This document shows positions 1-6,585 of a stretch of 32,583 nucleotides of DNA, one piece after another. Origin of the DNA: a virus; IMG/VR virus record IMGVR_UViG_3300008107_000266, positions 1 to 32,583 of that record; one strand, 5' to 3'. Position 1 is the first letter of the stretch, and every line of letters starts with the position of its first letter. The position numbers and the translations under genes are program-made. The notes under the pieces are model-generated. The model worked only from the letters and a program-made list of their open reading frames with translations. It did not search any database and was not told where the DNA came from.

Positions 1-78
1 TTCAATATAATACATCAGCACAGGCTCGTTGTCAACGAAGACATGCTTTCTTGTGATGGTGTATCTGAAAATTGCCAT
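1..78 (-). CDS. Partial hypothetical protein, N-terminal 26 residues
   Basis: An open frame begins at an ATG at 78 and runs off the left edge of the window. It starts MAIFRYTITRKHVFVDNE and has no recognised domain. A purine-rich AAGAGA lies about 10 nt upstream of the start. A consensus-like promoter (7-35) lies inside the frame, so the stretch could instead be regulatory. The start sits 44 nt downstream of the tRNA-Leu gene on the same strand, so it would be cotranscribed with the tRNA cluster. Too little is visible to assign a function. Confidence 0.45.
   Translation of the reverse strand, partial: MAIFRYTITRKHVFVDNEPVLMYYIE
7..35 (-). promoter_or_regulatory. Candidate sigma70-like promoter reading off the left edge
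   Basis: On the minus strand TTGACA (30-35) is followed after exactly 17 nt by TATTAT (7-12). The match is as good as the other early promoters in the window. It lies within a short open frame, so it may be coincidental, or it may start transcription of a gene to the left. Confidence 0.4.
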
Positions 79-122
79 TACATTTGATCTCTTACAAGTT
101 CCTGTTACTATTTACACAGGAA

Positions 123-195
123 TACCCGTGGTCGGATTCGAACCGACACTGGAGGGATTTTAAGTCCCCTGTCTCTGCCGTTGGACTACACGGGC
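123..195 (-). tRNA. tRNA-Leu(UAA)-like, with short variable loop
   Basis: The minus strand folds into a full cloverleaf. The acceptor is GCCCGTG with CACGGGT (G-U at 1-72) and discriminator A. The anticodon arm is GGGGA, loop CTTAAAA, TCCCT, giving anticodon UAA. The T arm is GTCGG, TTCGAAT, CCGAC. The variable loop is only 5 nt (CCAGT), which is class I, whereas bacterial tRNA-Leu is normally class II with a long variable arm. No CCA is encoded. It is the last of three clustered tRNA genes. The fold and anticodon are clear; the charging identity is less certain. Confidence 0.85.
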
Positions 196-199
196 AAGG

Positions 200-272
200 T
201 GCTCCTTGAGGGGATCGAACCCACCTTAGGCGAATTATGAGTTCGCTGCATTCACCAGATTGCTAAAGGAGC
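200..272 (-). tRNA. tRNA with CAU anticodon (Met or lysidine-type Ile)
   Basis: The acceptor is GCTCCTT paired with AAGGAGC, discriminator A. The anticodon arm is GCGAA, loop CTCATAA, TTCGC, giving CAU. The T arm contains TTCGATC with one U-U mismatch in the stem. The G1-C72 start argues against initiator tRNA. A CAU tRNA can be elongator Met, or Ile2 if C34 is modified to lysidine; the sequence alone does not settle which. It lies 4 nt from the preceding tRNA on the minus strand, so all three are probably processed from one transcript. Confidence 0.88.
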
Positions 273-274
273 AA

Positions 275-363
275 TAGGGGTGTAGGGAATCGAACCCTAA
301 CACGGGACTAATCTGGTCCACTTGGGCTTATAAGACCCACGATGCTCCATACATCACACCCCC
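275..363 (-). tRNA. Class II tRNA with apparent UAU anticodon
   Basis: The acceptor GGGGGTG pairs with CACCCCT (G-U at 1-72), discriminator A. The D arm is GATG with CATC. The anticodon arm is TGGGT, loop CTTATAA, GCCCA, giving UAU (Ile codon AUA). The T arm is TAGGG, TTCGATT, CCCTA. The 23-nt variable region holds a 4-bp stem (GGAC/GTCC), as in Leu, Ser or Tyr tRNAs. Anticodon and variable arm therefore disagree. It may be a Leu/Ser-type tRNA with a changed anticodon, or an unusual Ile tRNA. Confidence 0.75.
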
Positions 364-368
364 AACGG

Positions 369-857
369 TCAAAAATAATTGAAGTTTATAGCAACTCGTA
401 CTTTCTCATCTGTACAAGTTGCTCCTGTGTGATATTCGTGCGAATCGAATATCACAATCCTATTCGATATACTATCGACTTTAGATCCTTCAGAGAATTT
501 TGTGTAACCGTTGTTGGTGTTGACATAGTAGATTGCAACTTTTGTCTGATTAACGTTATCAATATGATAACCATGCTCGATGGTTTTGTCAGTCCTAGGC
601 AGTAATATGCCTTTTATTCTGGTGATTGCTATTGGTTTTAGTTTTTCTATAATAGGTATTAACAGTTTAGCAAATTCACTTTGAAATGCATAGTCTCTAT
701 AAAAACTATGTCCAAATTGAAAGTTGTACTGCTCTTTGCAAAGTAGATCTTTTGATACTACTGAGTTTGCATAATACCAGGGAAAATTAGCACTTAAAAG
801 AGTATTGTGTATCTGAGTAAATTGCTCTTTCGATAAAAAGTTGTCAATTACTTGCAT
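369..857 (-). CDS. 2OG-Fe(II) oxygenase
   Basis: This 162-residue protein has the jelly-roll dioxygenase signature. An HxD iron motif occurs in GYHIDN (about residue 98). A distal histidine occurs in EYHTG, followed by an arginine in KVRVAINF that would bind the 2-oxoglutarate carboxylate. The family couples decarboxylation of 2-oxoglutarate to hydroxylation; the substrate is unknown here. Such genes are common in T4-like cyanophages. The ATG overlaps the end of the 42-aa ORF by 10 nt, and the stop lies just before the tRNA cluster, so oxygenase and tRNAs probably share the promoter at 1003-1031. Confidence 0.85.
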   Translation of the reverse strand: MQVIDNFLSKEQFTQIHNTLLSANFPWYYANSVVSKDLLCKEQYNFQFGHSFYRDYAFQSEFAKLLIPIIEKLKPIAITRIKGILLPRTDKTIEHGYHIDNVNQTKVAIYYVNTNNGYTKFSEGSKVDSISNRIVIFDSHEYHTGATCTDEKVRVAINFNYF

Positions 858-976
858 ACTGCTAACTTATTTTTAAGTGCCTGTCTACGAGCTTTCGCCT
901 GACGTATCGCCTGAGGTTTCAGACTACGCTTCTGTTCTTTTTTACTGTGATGTTGCCAGTTGGGAAGCGTTGACAT
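848..976 (-). CDS. Small basic protein, 42 aa, hypothetical
   Basis: An open frame starts MSTLPNWQHHSKKEQKRSLK and ends LAVCK, with about 30 percent Lys/Arg. It is the first open frame after the promoter at 1003-1031, has a purine-rich GAAAGAAG just upstream of the ATG, and overlaps the oxygenase start by 10 nt. The composition suggests a nucleic-acid-binding or other positively charged microprotein, but no family is recognised. Confidence 0.6.
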   Translation of the reverse strand: MSTLPNWQHHSKKEQKRSLKPQAIRQAKARRQALKNKLAVCK

Positions 977-1002
977 TCTTCTTTCGACCTCTGTACTTAT
1001 GT

Positions 1003-1031
1003 ATAATACCCGATCAAGCAACGATTGTCAA
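1003..1031 (-). promoter_or_regulatory. Early sigma70-like promoter for ORF42, oxygenase and tRNAs
   Basis: TTGACA (1026-1031) and TATTAT (1003-1008) are separated by 17 nt on the minus strand. Transcription would begin near 996, about 20 nt before the 42-aa ORF. This is the host-RNA-polymerase type of early promoter. Confidence 0.8.
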
Positions 1032-1038
1032 GGGACAT

Positions 1039-1060
1039 GTGCCAGTTGATTTTCTGGCAC
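1039..1060 (-). terminator. Hairpin after the split oxygenase (weak terminator candidate)
   Basis: GTGCCAG and CTGGCAC form a perfect 7-bp stem with an 8-nt loop. It starts right at the stop of the split oxygenase and lies just before the next promoter. No T tract follows on the minus strand, so it may be an RNA-stability or processing hairpin. Confidence 0.4.
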
Positions 1061-1636
1061 TATCGTATGATTTGCTTTTCGTAGTAATTATCTCCAAATT
1101 CACCTTTTAAAGAATAATTAAATACGATATTTAATCTATCTTCATTACTCAAATTTGGTGGTGTACCATGTTGAACAAATCCTGGAAATATTACTATACT
1201 ACCAGGATTTGGTTGAATATAAACTTCATTTGAAGTATATGGAGTATTTTGTTTAAGATTTGGTTTAATCGATGGCAAAATCCAGGTGTATCTCGATGGT
1301 TCACAATAAAAAGTAAGTCCACCACAGTTATCTGGCATTTTTGTATAGAAAATGCCAGACCACAAACAGTTTTCATGAGAATGTTGCCTGGAATAATCGC
1401 CATTTTTATGAAGCATACTAATTAATGACCATTTTAATGTCACTAAATTCTGGCAATTTTAAAATATCTTTATTACACGTTGTTGATCCTTTTGGTTCAT
1501 AGTAAGGATTTGGATTTTTAACTCTTTCCCACTCCAAGTTCATTAACCTTTTATTGATATCATCTAAATTTAAATTATACTCTTTAGCACAATCAAAATT
1601 TAAATATAAAGGTATCGCAAACAGTGGATGTATCAT
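1060..1636 (-). pseudogene. 2OG-Fe(II) oxygenase, reading frame broken
   Basis: Two overlapping frames together resemble one oxygenase. The first (1418-1636, from an ATG) encodes the N-terminal part, starting MIHPLFAIPLYLNFD and reaching LKLPEFSDIK before a stop. The second (1060-1443) lacks a convincing start and encodes the catalytic core: GDYSRQHSHENCLWSGIFY (HxH-type metal region and the typical SG-Y stretch), a distal histidine in GFVQHGTPPN, and DRLNIVFNYS with the 2OG-binding arginine. The junction is at 1418-1443. From memory of the family, about 35 residues usually separate the two parts, so a small deletion with frame loss is likely. Sequencing error is possible. Confidence 0.65.
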
Positions 1637-1773
1637 TATGCAGGACGAACTGGAGGACTCGACAACTGAATAATCGATTGTTGTTTGACGAATGCTTTGA
1701 GCTCAGGTGTCTCATTCCATTCCCAAATTTCTTTGTGACCCTTGCTATCTATACGCTCAAATGTTTTTTTCAT
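1636..1773 (-). CDS. Small hypothetical protein, 45 aa
   Basis: The frame begins MKKTFERIDSKGHKEIWEW and ends SSPPVRPA. It overlaps the 66-aa ORF upstream by 17 nt, and its TAA shares one base with the ATG of the split oxygenase (TAATG), the coupling pattern of genuine genes in this genome. No function is recognised. Confidence 0.65.
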   Translation of the reverse strand: MKKTFERIDSKGHKEIWEWNETPELKAFVKQQSIIQLSSPPVRPA

Positions 1774-1957
1774 TTGCAATTTCCTCGAATTTATCTAACA
1801 TAGTATCAAACGAACCGATGTTCTCAATATCACTAACCATTCTAGCAATTTGAGTGCATACAATCGGTCGCTCTTGCCTTGCGGCAAACGCTAAAGCATT
1901 TCTAAGAGACGCAGCAGCTTCTTGAAGGCTATCTGCAACTGATTTTGATAAGGCCAT
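1757..1957 (-). CDS. Small hypothetical protein, 66 aa
   Basis: This is a mostly helical protein beginning MALSKSVADSLQEAAASL. It starts at an ATG preceded by GGGGAG. It is the first gene after the promoter at 1984-2012 and heads a short operon with the 45-aa ORF and the split oxygenase. No domain is recognised. Confidence 0.7.
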   Translation of the reverse strand: MALSKSVADSLQEAAASLRNALAFAARQERPIVCTQIARMVSDIENIGSFDTMLDKFEEIANEKNI

Positions 1958-1983
1958 TACTCCCCTGAAACTCGAACATAGTT

Positions 1984-2012
1984 ATTCTACTGAGTTTCTG
2001 AGGATCTGTCAA
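1984..2012 (-). promoter_or_regulatory. Early promoter overlapping the stop codon of the upstream gene
   Basis: TTGACA (2007-2012) and TAGAAT (1984-1989) are spaced by 17 nt on the minus strand. The TGA stop of the 105-aa gene (2009-2011) is inside the -35 hexamer. Transcripts would start about 20 nt before the 66-aa ORF. Confidence 0.75.
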
Positions 2013-2326
2013 TCCCTTTGGCGCCAGTCCTCTGGTTTGTCTTGAGTGAACCACTCGGCAATATCATCAGGACCACTAAATCCAGTTTTTTGACTGGTTG
2101 GATCTGGATCTCCAATATCCAAGGCATTTAGGAAATCATCCAGACCACCCTCTGCCATATTTGGATTAGCAGCACGTCTTCTAGACTGTCTAAGCATCGT
2201 TGCAGCAGTTCTATTATGCTTTGCCAACTTTTCCGCCCATATCATGTCTTCTAATTTCACTTCCTCGTGCTTAGAAATTCTTTCACATATGAATTCCATT
2301 CGCAGACGGTAGTTTGTTGACAGCAT
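2009..2326 (-). CDS. Conserved T4-like cyanophage protein, 105 aa
   Basis: The protein begins MLSTNYRLRMEFICERI, is rich in charged helices in the first 70 residues and has an acidic, aspartate-rich C-terminal part ending PEDWRQRD. I recall similar proteins beside the hub genes of cyanophages but know no function. It lies 22 nt after a late-promoter box embedded in the stop of the spike gene, so late expression with virion genes is likely. A role in tail or baseplate assembly is inferred from position only. Confidence 0.75.
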   Translation of the reverse strand: MLSTNYRLRMEFICERISKHEEVKLEDMIWAEKLAKHNRTAATMLRQSRRRAANPNMAEGGLDDFLNALDIGDPDPTSQKTGFSGPDDIAEWFTQDKPEDWRQRD

Positions 2327-2348
2327 AAAGTCTCACCACAACTAAGTT

Positions 2349-2355
2349 TATTTAG
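2349..2355 (-). promoter_or_regulatory. T4-late-like promoter box CTAAATA
   Basis: CTAAATA on the minus strand, 22 nt before the ATG of the 105-aa gene. Its TAA is the stop codon of the spike gene (2352-2354). The same box recurs before several structural genes. Confidence 0.6.
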
Positions 2356-3434
2356 TTCAGTAGAATGAGAGCGCCCTTGATATTTACGTTTCCTACACCA
2401 ATAATATTAACTGCACCAGCAGCAGTAACGCTTGCGGCGCCACCAGCAGCCATAGATGCTGCACCTCCAGCGTTTGCCGAGAATGCCCCGCCTGCCTTGA
2501 TTGCATATGCTCCAGCAACATCAGCGTTATATGCACCACCTGCCTTGACATCAATAGCTCCACCAGCAATTTCGCTGATCAATCCGCCAGCCTTTCTATT
2601 AATAAAGTCAGCGGCATCATAAATTTGACCACCAATTAATGTCTTAACAGAATATGCACTATCTCTTGCCTTAATTAGTGGTATATTAATAGGATTACCT
2701 GCTACAATATGTTGTTCAGCACCACCAATCCACTGTTTATAATCACCCAGAATAGACCAGTTAATATGTCCAGGAGAAACGATGTTAGAAGATGCTCTAG
2801 GATCGAAACTTAGAGTTGTCTTTTCAGACACGCCAAATTCTAGTTTTTGTCCTATAATAATCTCCTTATCATTACTGGTGTATTTTTCAATACTACCAGC
2901 ATTCATAGTGATGGTTCCGCCACCGCCTCCACCAGCCTGAATAGTAACTTGTGTTTTTCCAACTAGCATCAATTCTTCCGATGCTTCGATCACAATCTTT
3001 TGTGCTCTGATGTATCTGGTCCCACCAATTGTTTGCTCAACTACATCACCATAGGCAACCATGTTTAATGCTTGATTTTCTGTATCATCTCCAGATGAAT
3101 ACTCTATATTCGTTCTTCCTTCGTGCTTTTGCACTTGTCCAAATGTGTGAACATATAATCTTCCACTACCAGGACCAGTTTCTTTATCTCTAACCCCAGT
3201 AAGAAGTCGTATAGATCCTTTGTTATCAAGTACAATTGCTCCATCTGATGGACCATCAATACGAAGAGCTGTAGATTCGCCATCTGGTAGAACTCTTTCG
3301 TAGATTTCAGATCCAGTTAAAGTTCCTTTGTACCAAGTATGAAATCTAGGTTGATCCTTCAGCTCCTGTACTTCACCAGAAGTTGTTGGTTTAAAAATAT
3401 AATCAGGATATGTATATGCAGAAAACTGTGACAT
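2352..3434 (-). CDS. Baseplate central spike with C-terminal beta-helix (gp5 C-terminal-like)
   Basis: A 360-residue protein whose last 90 residues are short glycine/alanine repeats (AGGAIDVKAGGAYNAD, AGGAFSANAGGA and similar). This is the roughly octapeptide periodicity of the triple-stranded beta-helix that forms the T4 gp5 membrane-piercing needle. The first 200 residues are beta-rich (DGAIVLDNKGSIRLL, GTRYIRAQKIVIEA). The start is the ATG that overlaps the TAA of the gp5-like gene (TAATG); an upstream TTG is less likely. In T4 the OB-fold, lysozyme and needle are one polypeptide; here the needle is a separate gene directly downstream of the OB-fold protein. Confidence 0.8.
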   Translation of the reverse strand: MSQFSAYTYPDYIFKPTTSGEVQELKDQPRFHTWYKGTLTGSEIYERVLPDGESTALRIDGPSDGAIVLDNKGSIRLLTGVRDKETGPGSGRLYVHTFGQVQKHEGRTNIEYSSGDDTENQALNMVAYGDVVEQTIGGTRYIRAQKIVIEASEELMLVGKTQVTIQAGGGGGGTITMNAGSIEKYTSNDKEIIIGQKLEFGVSEKTTLSFDPRASSNIVSPGHINWSILGDYKQWIGGAEQHIVAGNPINIPLIKARDSAYSVKTLIGGQIYDAADFINRKAGGLISEIAGGAIDVKAGGAYNADVAGAYAIKAGGAFSANAGGAASMAAGGAASVTAAGAVNIIGVGNVNIKGALILLN

Positions 3435-6346
3435 TATGGACAATCAACGTAACGACCCGTTCCAATCTTGGTAGAACCAATTGTGGATAGTGCTTCAGTA
3501 TCTAGGCAAACTAGAGATGGGATAAGTTTTGCACCAAATCCATTTCCACCAACAACTAAGACTCTTGGAATAGAACTAAAGGTTCTTTCTCTATCCAGTA
3601 TGCGGGCACCGATTACAAAACCATCTTCATTTATAATTGCTTCTGCAACTCCTAGTTCATCATTAACATATACCTTTGGAGGCTCTGTGTATCCTTCACC
3701 TGGACGAATGAGTGTAAATGTATCGATAATGCAACGTAAGTTTTTGGTTTCTGGTAGATTTACTTTGTAACCATATCCGCCAGATTTCACACGAATCTCT
3801 GTCAGTAATCCCTTTTCGTCTAGTAGAGCTGTTGCGGTTGCGCCCACACCTTCTCCGCCAATTGTGACATATGGAGGTTCTGCATATGGAGATCCAGGCT
3901 TAGAAACTGGAATTGTAATAATAGATCCATTCTCATCAGTAATAATTTCATCTGGATTTACTACTGGAGGTTCGAAGTTATCAAAATCTGTCTCTGGAGT
4001 ATCGCCCTCGCTTTCATCATAATCACTCTCAGTATTATCATCAGCATCTATAATAGTTACATCTGCATATGCCGCTGTTCCGTTAATAGAAAATCTAAGA
4101 ACTTCGAAATCTTCTACAACACCATCATCTTCTATTCCGACAGTTACTTTTGCTTCACCAGAATTTATTACAAAACTTCCAGTTAAAGATCCACCAATAA
4201 TATCTTCTGGCTCTATTTCATTTCCGAGAAGAGTGTAATATAATACTGTTCCATTTTCTACATTTTCTGTGCTGATTGTAAAGACGACAAACTCATTTTC
4301 TCTTACAATTGACTTATCAGCCAACACAGAATATCTCGGCAATCTTTCCGAAGGAGGAGTATTTGGATCATCGATGGTAATGTCAGAATCTTCACTATCG
4401 GGAATTCCATCACCATCTAAATCCTCAATATCAACTTCATCTGGTGGGAATACATTATTGAGACTAGTTAAAGGATTAAGTGCTGATCCTCCATATGGAT
4501 TTCTATTGCGATCCTTAACATCTCTCTCAGTTATTGTACAAATTCCAATATTTTTAACAAACTTCGAAGAAACACCACTTCCAGAAACGGGCGAATTCGT
4601 TCTCAATACTAGTGAAAAATCTTCTGGTCCTTCCGATAAGCTATCGTAAAATGTTTTGACAGTAATTGTTTTTGTTGTTTCTCCTGGTGCAAATCCTAAA
4701 ATGTCACTTGTCTTTAAATAATCAACATCTGCTTCCGCTCCATCTTCAAATGAAACTGTTTTATATCTAACAGAAGATGATGAACCAAGATATCCACTTC
4801 TTGTTACTGTGAATATAGCATCTTCACCTTCTTCTACTGTAATATCTTGAATGTCATAAGTAATTCTCTTTGTTTCAGATCCCACCGTTGTTGGGTCCGA
4901 TCCAGGAATATTGCCATTAGTTCCATCAAATAAAGGAACTCCACCAACAAATCCAACTGTTGTGATTTCTAATGGTCTTCCAGTATAAGCGTCATCACAT
5001 GTGTACTGAGTATAATCAGCTCCAGTTGCTGGGAATAGATTATCAATACTTCCCAATAGATCATCTAAGAAATCTCTATCATTATCCTTTTCTTTCTCTT
5101 CTCCACTTGTGCAAACTTGCTTATACTTGCTGCAAGTTTTATCTGGACCAGAGCAAGTAATGCCAAGAAGTTGCATTACAAAATTAATAGCGCCACCAAT
5201 CAAATTTAATGGACCAGCAATTGCTCCAAGAATTTCTTGAAGTGGTCCGAGAATTGATCCCAGTAGTTCCTCCATCAAAGAATTCATCTTAGAGATGATT
5301 CCATTAACAAGTTTATCAATCTGACAAGCAGCTGCTCTGTAGATCTGATTAACGAAGTTCATTAAAACATTTGTCAACCACTTTGCCAGGCGATCACCAA
5401 GATCTGCCATCTGACATCCGAGGTTCTTCAATAATCTATTAAACCATTCAGTTACTGGTGTAAGTGCGTTACCAGTTTCCGATGGGAATAGTAATGCTTG
5501 GATTAAATCTTTGACACCAGCGGTCAGTTTTTCGATAATAAATCCTTTTACTTTGGCGATAAACTCGCGTACAACTGAAATGCCTTTATTGATGTAGTTT
5601 CTTGCTATACCAATTCCGTCATTTACTGCACCAGTTGCTTGACTAACAAGATATGTTCCAATATTTCCACCGCTGCTTTGAATTGCCGCTAATAGTTCTG
5701 CAAGAATGTTTCCCATCTTGCTCTTAATGTCGATATTATCACACTTCTCTGCAACTGATTGACACCACTCTTCGGAATATGGATTGCCCTTCTTTAAAGG
5801 ATTGATCTTTCTCTGTGGTACATTTACTCTTGGATTTCCATCACCATCTTTAGATCCATCTGATAATCCACCTGTTGCTGTGTTCTTATCAGTTCCTTCT
5901 TGCTTTGGAATACCAGCAGTTTTTGTATTAATATTTGATGATATTGCAGTAACAAAAGGTTTTGTATCTGGAGTTCTCTCGACAAATACTTTAGTTGCAC
6001 CAGGAGTCTGTCCAATAGACCCCATAATAATTGGTTTTTGCTTTTCGGTATCCATATAGAAACCGACAACCCAACAACCAACTTCTAATTGTGGATGTGC
6101 GCCTCCAGTATTGCCAGGGACAAATGGAACTGTCACAGGCATCACAACGTTAGCCCATGGCAGATCCTCAGTAGCAAGAATTTCTGGATCTCCTGGGTGA
6201 TCTCCAACAATTCTTACCTTAAAACGATAACCGCCTTTGTTATTTACTTCTTCTCTGGCGGTTCCTTCAATTTGTCCTACCCACCAAGAAAAACCATCTT
6301 GACCTATTCTTGTAGTGGGTACAATACTGGATATAATTTGATCCAT
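3434..6346 (-). CDS. gp5: Baseplate hub protein with gp5-type OB-fold and Calx-beta domains
   Basis: About 970 residues. Residues 15-120 match the gp5/VgrG OB-fold (WWVGQIEG, ending VGFYMDTEKQKPIIMGSIG). Residues 200-410 are hydrophobic helices with several cysteines. Residues 500-610 and 675-772 are two Calx-beta-like domains (DITVEEGEDAIFTVTRSG; KSIVRENEFVVFTISTE). Between them DLDGDGIPDSEDSD resembles a thrombospondin type 3 calcium loop. The last 170 residues repeat a YAEPPYVTIGG / YTEPPKVYV beta motif. The protein should form the hub collar that carries the needle; the calcium-type domains probably add adhesion or stability. No lysozyme domain is seen, unlike T4 gp5. The ATG at 6346 is preferred over a TTG 9 nt upstream. 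Confidence 0.8.
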   Translation of the reverse strand: MDQIISSIVPTTRIGQDGFSWWVGQIEGTAREEVNNKGGYRFKVRIVGDHPGDPEILATEDLPWANVVMPVTVPFVPGNTGGAHPQLEVGCWVVGFYMDTEKQKPIIMGSIGQTPGATKVFVERTPDTKPFVTAISSNINTKTAGIPKQEGTDKNTATGGLSDGSKDGDGNPRVNVPQRKINPLKKGNPYSEEWCQSVAEKCDNIDIKSKMGNILAELLAAIQSSGGNIGTYLVSQATGAVNDGIGIARNYINKGISVVREFIAKVKGFIIEKLTAGVKDLIQALLFPSETGNALTPVTEWFNRLLKNLGCQMADLGDRLAKWLTNVLMNFVNQIYRAAACQIDKLVNGIISKMNSLMEELLGSILGPLQEILGAIAGPLNLIGGAINFVMQLLGITCSGPDKTCSKYKQVCTSGEEKEKDNDRDFLDDLLGSIDNLFPATGADYTQYTCDDAYTGRPLEITTVGFVGGVPLFDGTNGNIPGSDPTTVGSETKRITYDIQDITVEEGEDAIFTVTRSGYLGSSSSVRYKTVSFEDGAEADVDYLKTSDILGFAPGETTKTITVKTFYDSLSEGPEDFSLVLRTNSPVSGSGVSSKFVKNIGICTITERDVKDRNRNPYGGSALNPLTSLNNVFPPDEVDIEDLDGDGIPDSEDSDITIDDPNTPPSERLPRYSVLADKSIVRENEFVVFTISTENVENGTVLYYTLLGNEIEPEDIIGGSLTGSFVINSGEAKVTVGIEDDGVVEDFEVLRFSINGTAAYADVTIIDADDNTESDYDESEGDTPETDFDNFEPPVVNPDEIITDENGSIITIPVSKPGSPYAEPPYVTIGGEGVGATATALLDEKGLLTEIRVKSGGYGYKVNLPETKNLRCIIDTFTLIRPGEGYTEPPKVYVNDELGVAEAIINEDGFVIGARILDRERTFSSIPRVLVVGGNGFGAKLIPSLVCLDTEALSTIGSTKIGTGRYVDCP

Positions 6347-6351
6347 ATTAT

Positions 6352-6564
6352 TCAATCATCATATACTCTACACTCTAATGCTTCTGGATTGCTATCACAA
6401 AATAGTTCCAGAGAAGTTGGATCTTTTTCTTCGTTTGGATGATTTGCTTTATAAGTTTCGAGCTGTTCTAACTCTCCCTCAATATGACGGCGCATCTGAG
6501 GAGAAACTGTAGGGTCGCTCAGAATTTCTTTATCTTTTTCAATATGCTTATCAATACTTTCCAT
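6352..6564 (-). CDS. Conserved small cyanophage protein, 70 aa
   Basis: This highly charged, helical protein begins MESIDKHIEKDKEILSDP and ends ALECRVYDD. The ATG has a strong GGAGG site about 10 nt upstream and a late-type CTAAATA box 22 nt upstream. It ends just before the gp5-like gene and so is a member of the hub operon. Function unknown; it could be a hub-assembly factor. Confidence 0.75.
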   Translation of the reverse strand: MESIDKHIEKDKEILSDPTVSPQMRRHIEGELEQLETYKANHPNEEKDPTSLELFCDSNPEALECRVYDD

Positions 6565-6585
6565 GTTTAGTTACCTCCGTATACA

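Noticed and set aside
342-605. Plus-strand 87-aa frame overlapping tRNA and oxygenase
   Set aside because: Overlaps a tRNA and is antisense to a gene with clear motifs.
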